NCBI GenBank assembly: GCA_030609125.1
Contig: JAUWCW010000077.1
Coordinates: 1-8,381 of the forward strand
DNA: 8,381 bases
From: JAUWCW01 sp030609125 [NCBI: Candidatus Rokuibacteriota bacterium]
GTDB lineage: Bacteria > JAUVQV01
Direction of reading: 5' to 3'
Shown here: piece by piece, positions 6,021 to 8,381 of the stretch
Layout of the letters: every line of letters begins with the position of its first letter
How positions within the stretch are numbered: the first letter of the stretch is position 1
The notes under the pieces: generated by a model
What the model was told of the DNA's origin: nothing
What the model saw: only the letters and a program-made list of their open reading frames with translations
The model's database searches: none
Position numbers and translations under genes: made by a program

Positions 6021-7272
6021 CCTTGTCTCCGTCACGCAGCTGCTGCTGTCCGACAACGACCAGGACTTCGCCCTCTTTCAGGCCCCCGGTGACGACCGAG
6101 TCTCCCCGGTACTCCGGGCCGAGGGTCACCTCCCGCCTGCGGGCGACGCCGTCTTCGACAACGAAGGCCAGGGATCGGCCTACCTCCCGCAGAAGGGCCG
6201 AGGACGGGAGCACGAGGACGTCGTGAAGTTCGATCCGGGTGAACAATACGGTCACGTCCATGCCGGCGCGCAGGATGCGGCGGCCGGTGCCGCCGCCGGG
6301 ATTCCCCATCCTGAGGATGACCGGAAAGGAGCCCGTCTTCTCGTCGGCCTTGACGCCGACGTTCTTCACCACGGCGGGGAGCGGCTCGCCGCCGTGGCGT
6401 GGCGAGACGGTGACTTTCTTGCCGGCTTTGAAAAAGGCGACGTCGGCGTCGGAGACGCCGAATTCGATCTTGAATGAAGTCAGGTCGACGACCTCCGCCA
6501 CCGGCATGCCTGGCTGGACGGTGTCGCCGGCGAAGACCTTCTTGGCGGCGATGGTGCCCTGCAGGGGCGACCGGATGACGGTCTTCTCCCAGGTGTTTCT
6601 CGCCAGCTTCCAGGCCGCCTCGGCCTGCCGTACGGCCGCCTCGGCGGCGGCCTGGTCTTCGGCGCGGGCGCCGGTCCGGGCTTCCTCCAGGTTCTTCCGG
6701 GCGATCTTCAGCTGGGCCTGCGCCGCGGTGAGTGCCAGGTCGCTCTCCTCCTTCCGGCTCAGGGGGATCGCTCCCTCCCGGTGGAGCTCTTCGTAGCGCG
6801 CCGCGTCGTTCTCGGCTTTCTTCAGGGAGGACTCGCGCTGCACGAGCAGGGCCTCCAGGCGGTGGATGAGCTCCGGACGGCTGATGTTCTGCGTCTTGAG
6901 GTGGTTTTGCCGTGCCAGGTCGAGAGCGGCTTCGGCCTGATCCATGGCGTAGCGGTAGGAGTCGTCCTCGACGCGATAGAGCGGCTGGTCCTTGCGCACC
7001 TCTTCGCCTTCGGTGATGAGGTCCTCCTCGATGGTGCCGCCTACCCTGGCGGTGACGGTTATGTCGCTGGCGGCGGAGAGCCGGGCCGTGTACTCTGCCG
7101 CGGCCGCGAAATCTCTCGGGCCGAGCCTGACGGCGGTTACGGGGACGGCGTGTTCCTCGGGGGGAGCGAGGTCGCCGGCGTGCCGGGTTCCGAGGTAGAG
7201 GAGCCCGAATCCCGCACCGAGCAGCAGAGCGACACAGAGGACAAAGAGTGTCCATTTGACGGGCTTGTTCAT
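5998..7272 (-). CDS. RND efflux periplasmic adaptor (membrane fusion protein, HlyD/AcrA type)
   Basis: A 424-residue adaptor linking the RND permease to the TolC channel across the periplasm. An N-terminal hydrophobic helix (about 8-27) acts as a membrane anchor; Cys13 lacks a lipobox, so it is probably not a lipoprotein. The two halves of the lipoyl-like barrel are at about 70-103 (VGGTIEEDLITEGEEV) and 231-262 (VIRSPLQGTIAAKKV, GDTVQPG). Between them an Ala/Glu/Arg-rich helical hairpin runs from about 107 to 228, roughly 57 residues per arm. The tip keeps the TolC-contact pattern Arg159, Leu163, Ser172 (RYEELHREGAIPLS), with Ser two residues later than in AcrA. Beta-barrel and membrane-proximal domains follow (about 265-345 and 350-424). 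The ATG overlaps the upstream TolC stop as ATGA and has a strong GAGGAG site. Second gene of the operon. Confidence 0.94.
   Translation of the reverse strand: MNKPVKWTLFVLCVALLLGAGFGLLYLGTRHAGDLAPPEEHAVPVTAVRLGPRDFAAAAEYTARLSAASDITVTARVGGTIEEDLITEGEEVRKDQPLYRVEDDSYRYAMDQAEAALDLARQNHLKTQNISRPELIHRLEALLVQRESSLKKAENDAARYEELHREGAIPLSRKEESDLALTAAQAQLKIARKNLEEARTGARAEDQAAAEAAVRQAEAAWKLARNTWEKTVIRSPLQGTIAAKKVFAGDTVQPGMPVAEVVDLTSFKIEFGVSDADVAFFKAGKKVTVSPRHGGEPLPAVVKNVGVKADEKTGSFPVILRMGNPGGGTGRRILRAGMDVTVLFTRIELHDVLVLPSSALLREVGRSLAFVVEDGVARRREVTLGPEYRGDSVVTGGLKEGEVLVVVGQQQLRDGDKVELTLEQ
6027..6030 (-). promoter_or_regulatory. Ribosome binding site for the permease inside the adaptor gene
   Basis: GGAG on the minus strand lies 6 nt upstream of TTG at 6020, within the last codons of the adaptor gene. 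It is the only purine-rich site near the three candidate permease starts (6056, 6035, 6020), so it decides the start call. A TTG start entered by ribosomes finishing the adaptor would tie permease output to adaptor translation. Confidence 0.5.
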
Positions 7273-7283
7273 GGGAGCTCCTC
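7269..7283 (-). promoter_or_regulatory. ATGA stop/start junction and adaptor ribosome binding site
   Basis: GAGGAG (7278-7283, minus strand) sits 5 nt before the adaptor ATG (7270-7272). That ATG overlaps the TolC-family stop TGA (7269-7271) as ATGA. This is the classical arrangement for translational coupling and confirms the adaptor start. Confidence 0.85.
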
Positions 7284-8381
7284 GATGGTTCCCGCCAGGC
7301 GCATGAGGCGGGCACGGTTGATGTGGAAGTCTTTCAGGGCCTGGATCCTGTCGAACTTGGACCGGGAGAACGACAGCAGGGCGTCGATGACGTCTATGTT
7401 GGAAATCAGCCCCTGGTTGTATTTCAGGCGTGTCACCCTGAGGTTCTCCTCGGCGGCGGTGACGGCCTTGACGGCGGCGGCGTACTGGCGCAGAGCAAGA
7501 GTTGTCCCGGCGTCGGCGTCGACGATTCCTCTTCTGATGAAGCGGCGGACCTGAACGATGTCGTTGTCCGCCTGACGCTCCGTGTCCCTGGCCACGTCGA
7601 TCCCCAGGATGGTTCTTCCCCCCATGTAGAGGGGAAGGGTGAGGGCGGCGCCGGCGTTCCAGTAGCGGTCTTCATCGTCGAAGGAAAAGCGCTCGTCCTT
7701 TGCTCCGTAGGCGCCGAAGAGTCCCAGTCTCGGCCATCGCTCCGCCCGGGCGGCCTCGACGCCGGTGCGGGCCAGTTCCAGGGAGTGCCGCGAGAGAATG
7801 ATCTCCGGCGACCTCTCTTCGGCGATGGACATCCACTCGTCGACGGACCTCTCTTCCTCCGGCGGAGGCACTTCACCGCGGGCACGGACGGTGACGATCC
7901 TGTCGGGAAAGATGAGGGAGGAGAGGTGCTCGGACCTCCGCACGGCGTTGGTTTCCGCGGCGGCCAGGTCCCGCTCCCGCCGCGCCACGGTGACCTCGGT
8001 GCGGTACAGGTCGACCCTGGCCACCAGACCCTGCTTGAGCAGGGCGGAAATGTCGGTGAGGTGCCCGTTGCTGCCCTCGAGGGCTTCCATCGCAATGTCG
8101 ATGAAATGCTGGGCCGCGAGCAGTTCGTAGAAGGCGGTCGCCGTCTCCAGCAGGATGTCGCCCTGCGTGCGCCGCTCGGCTTCCCTGGTCAGGGCCAGGC
8201 CCTGGGCGGCCTGTCTCCGGGCGGCCGGGAGGCGCCCGCCGGTGTACAGGGGCACGGTCGCCACCACGGAGACGTCGGCTTCCGCGTCCGGCAGGCTGAA
8301 GCCGGGAATGGGAATGTCCGACGTCTCCGGAACGCTCAGCCGGGTATAGCCCGCGTCGAGGGAGACTTCGGGCAGCCTCGC
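7269..8381 (-). CDS. TolC-family outer membrane efflux channel (5' end cut off by window edge)
   Basis: The last 370 residues of an outer-membrane factor, the exit duct of the pump. The frame stays open through 8381, reading ARLPEVSLDAGYTRL at the edge, so the gene begins outside the window; the GTG at 8265-8267 is an internal Val. The internal duplication of TolC proteins is clear: LPEVSLDAGY (3-12) corresponds to WPRLGLFGAY (216-225), VPLYTGGR (43-50) to LPLYMGGR (249-256), and LLKQGLVARVDLYRTE (115-130) to KYNQGLISNIDVIDA (320-334). These are outer-membrane beta strands and periplasmic alpha-barrel helices. Compared with the usual 430-480 residues, some 60-110 N-terminal residues, including the signal peptide, are missing. 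It is the first visible gene of the pump operon, joined to the adaptor by ATGA. The operon promoter and any regulator lie off the window. Confidence 0.93.
   Translation of the reverse strand, partial: ARLPEVSLDAGYTRLSVPETSDIPIPGFSLPDAEADVSVVATVPLYTGGRLPAARRQAAQGLALTREAERRTQGDILLETATAFYELLAAQHFIDIAMEALEGSNGHLTDISALLKQGLVARVDLYRTEVTVARRERDLAAAETNAVRRSEHLSSLIFPDRIVTVRARGEVPPPEEERSVDEWMSIAEERSPEIILSRHSLELARTGVEAARAERWPRLGLFGAYGAKDERFSFDDEDRYWNAGAALTLPLYMGGRTILGIDVARDTERQADNDIVQVRRFIRRGIVDADAGTTLALRQYAAAVKAVTAAEENLRVTRLKYNQGLISNIDVIDALLSFSRSKFDRIQALKDFHINRARLMRLAGTIEELP

Noticed and set aside
6032-7315. 427-codon minus-strand frame overlapping the adaptor in another frame
   Set aside because: Arg/Pro/Gly-rich low-complexity translation; the alternative frame carries the complete adaptor architecture.
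8265-8267. GTG as the start codon of the TolC-family gene
   Set aside because: The frame continues upstream to the window edge with typical TolC strand sequence (LPEVSLDAGY), and there is no signal peptide after the GTG.
1-8381. CRISPR array, tRNA, rRNA, transposase or phage genes
   Set aside because: No regularly spaced direct repeats, tRNA-like cloverleaf, rRNA signature or mobile-element protein was recognised.

Overview
The window is GC-rich, densely coding bacterial DNA from a Gram-negative organism: it encodes a tripartite RND efflux pump with a TolC-type outer-membrane channel. A periplasmic CxxCH sensor kinase and a recognisable intergenic repeat at the left edge fit a Desulfobacterota ('deltaproteobacterial') type anaerobe. 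That placement is an inference from pattern recognition and was not tested by a search.

Layout, left to right. Positions 1-105 are non-coding and hold what looks like one arm of a dispersed palindromic repeat. A minus-strand sensor histidine kinase (106-1578) has a periplasmic Tll0287-like/DUF3365 domain with a c-type heme-binding motif. A 178-bp divergent intergenic region (1579-1756) carries two candidate promoters back to back. A plus-strand MscS-family mechanosensitive channel follows (1757-2875). It converges, with only 4 bp between stop codons, on a minus-strand efflux operon that fills the rest of the window. Read in its own direction that operon is TolC-family outer-membrane factor (8381-7269, cut by the window edge), membrane-fusion adaptor (7272-5998) and RND inner-membrane permease (about 6020-2880).

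The three pump genes are tightly coupled: an ATGA overlap joins TolC to the adaptor, and the permease starts inside the last codons of the adaptor gene. Together they supply all parts of a proton-driven inner membrane-periplasm-outer membrane exporter. The kinase and the MscS channel share a promoter region but no obvious biochemical pathway; no response regulator or pump regulator is visible. Any regulator of the pump would lie beyond the right edge.

I see no wholly new system here. The points most worth checking are the heme-type sensor kinase lacking a neighbouring regulator, the repeat arm at the left edge, the adaptor's unusually long coiled-coil hairpin, the permease's non-canonical proton-relay residues, and a C9 homopolymer inside the permease gene.
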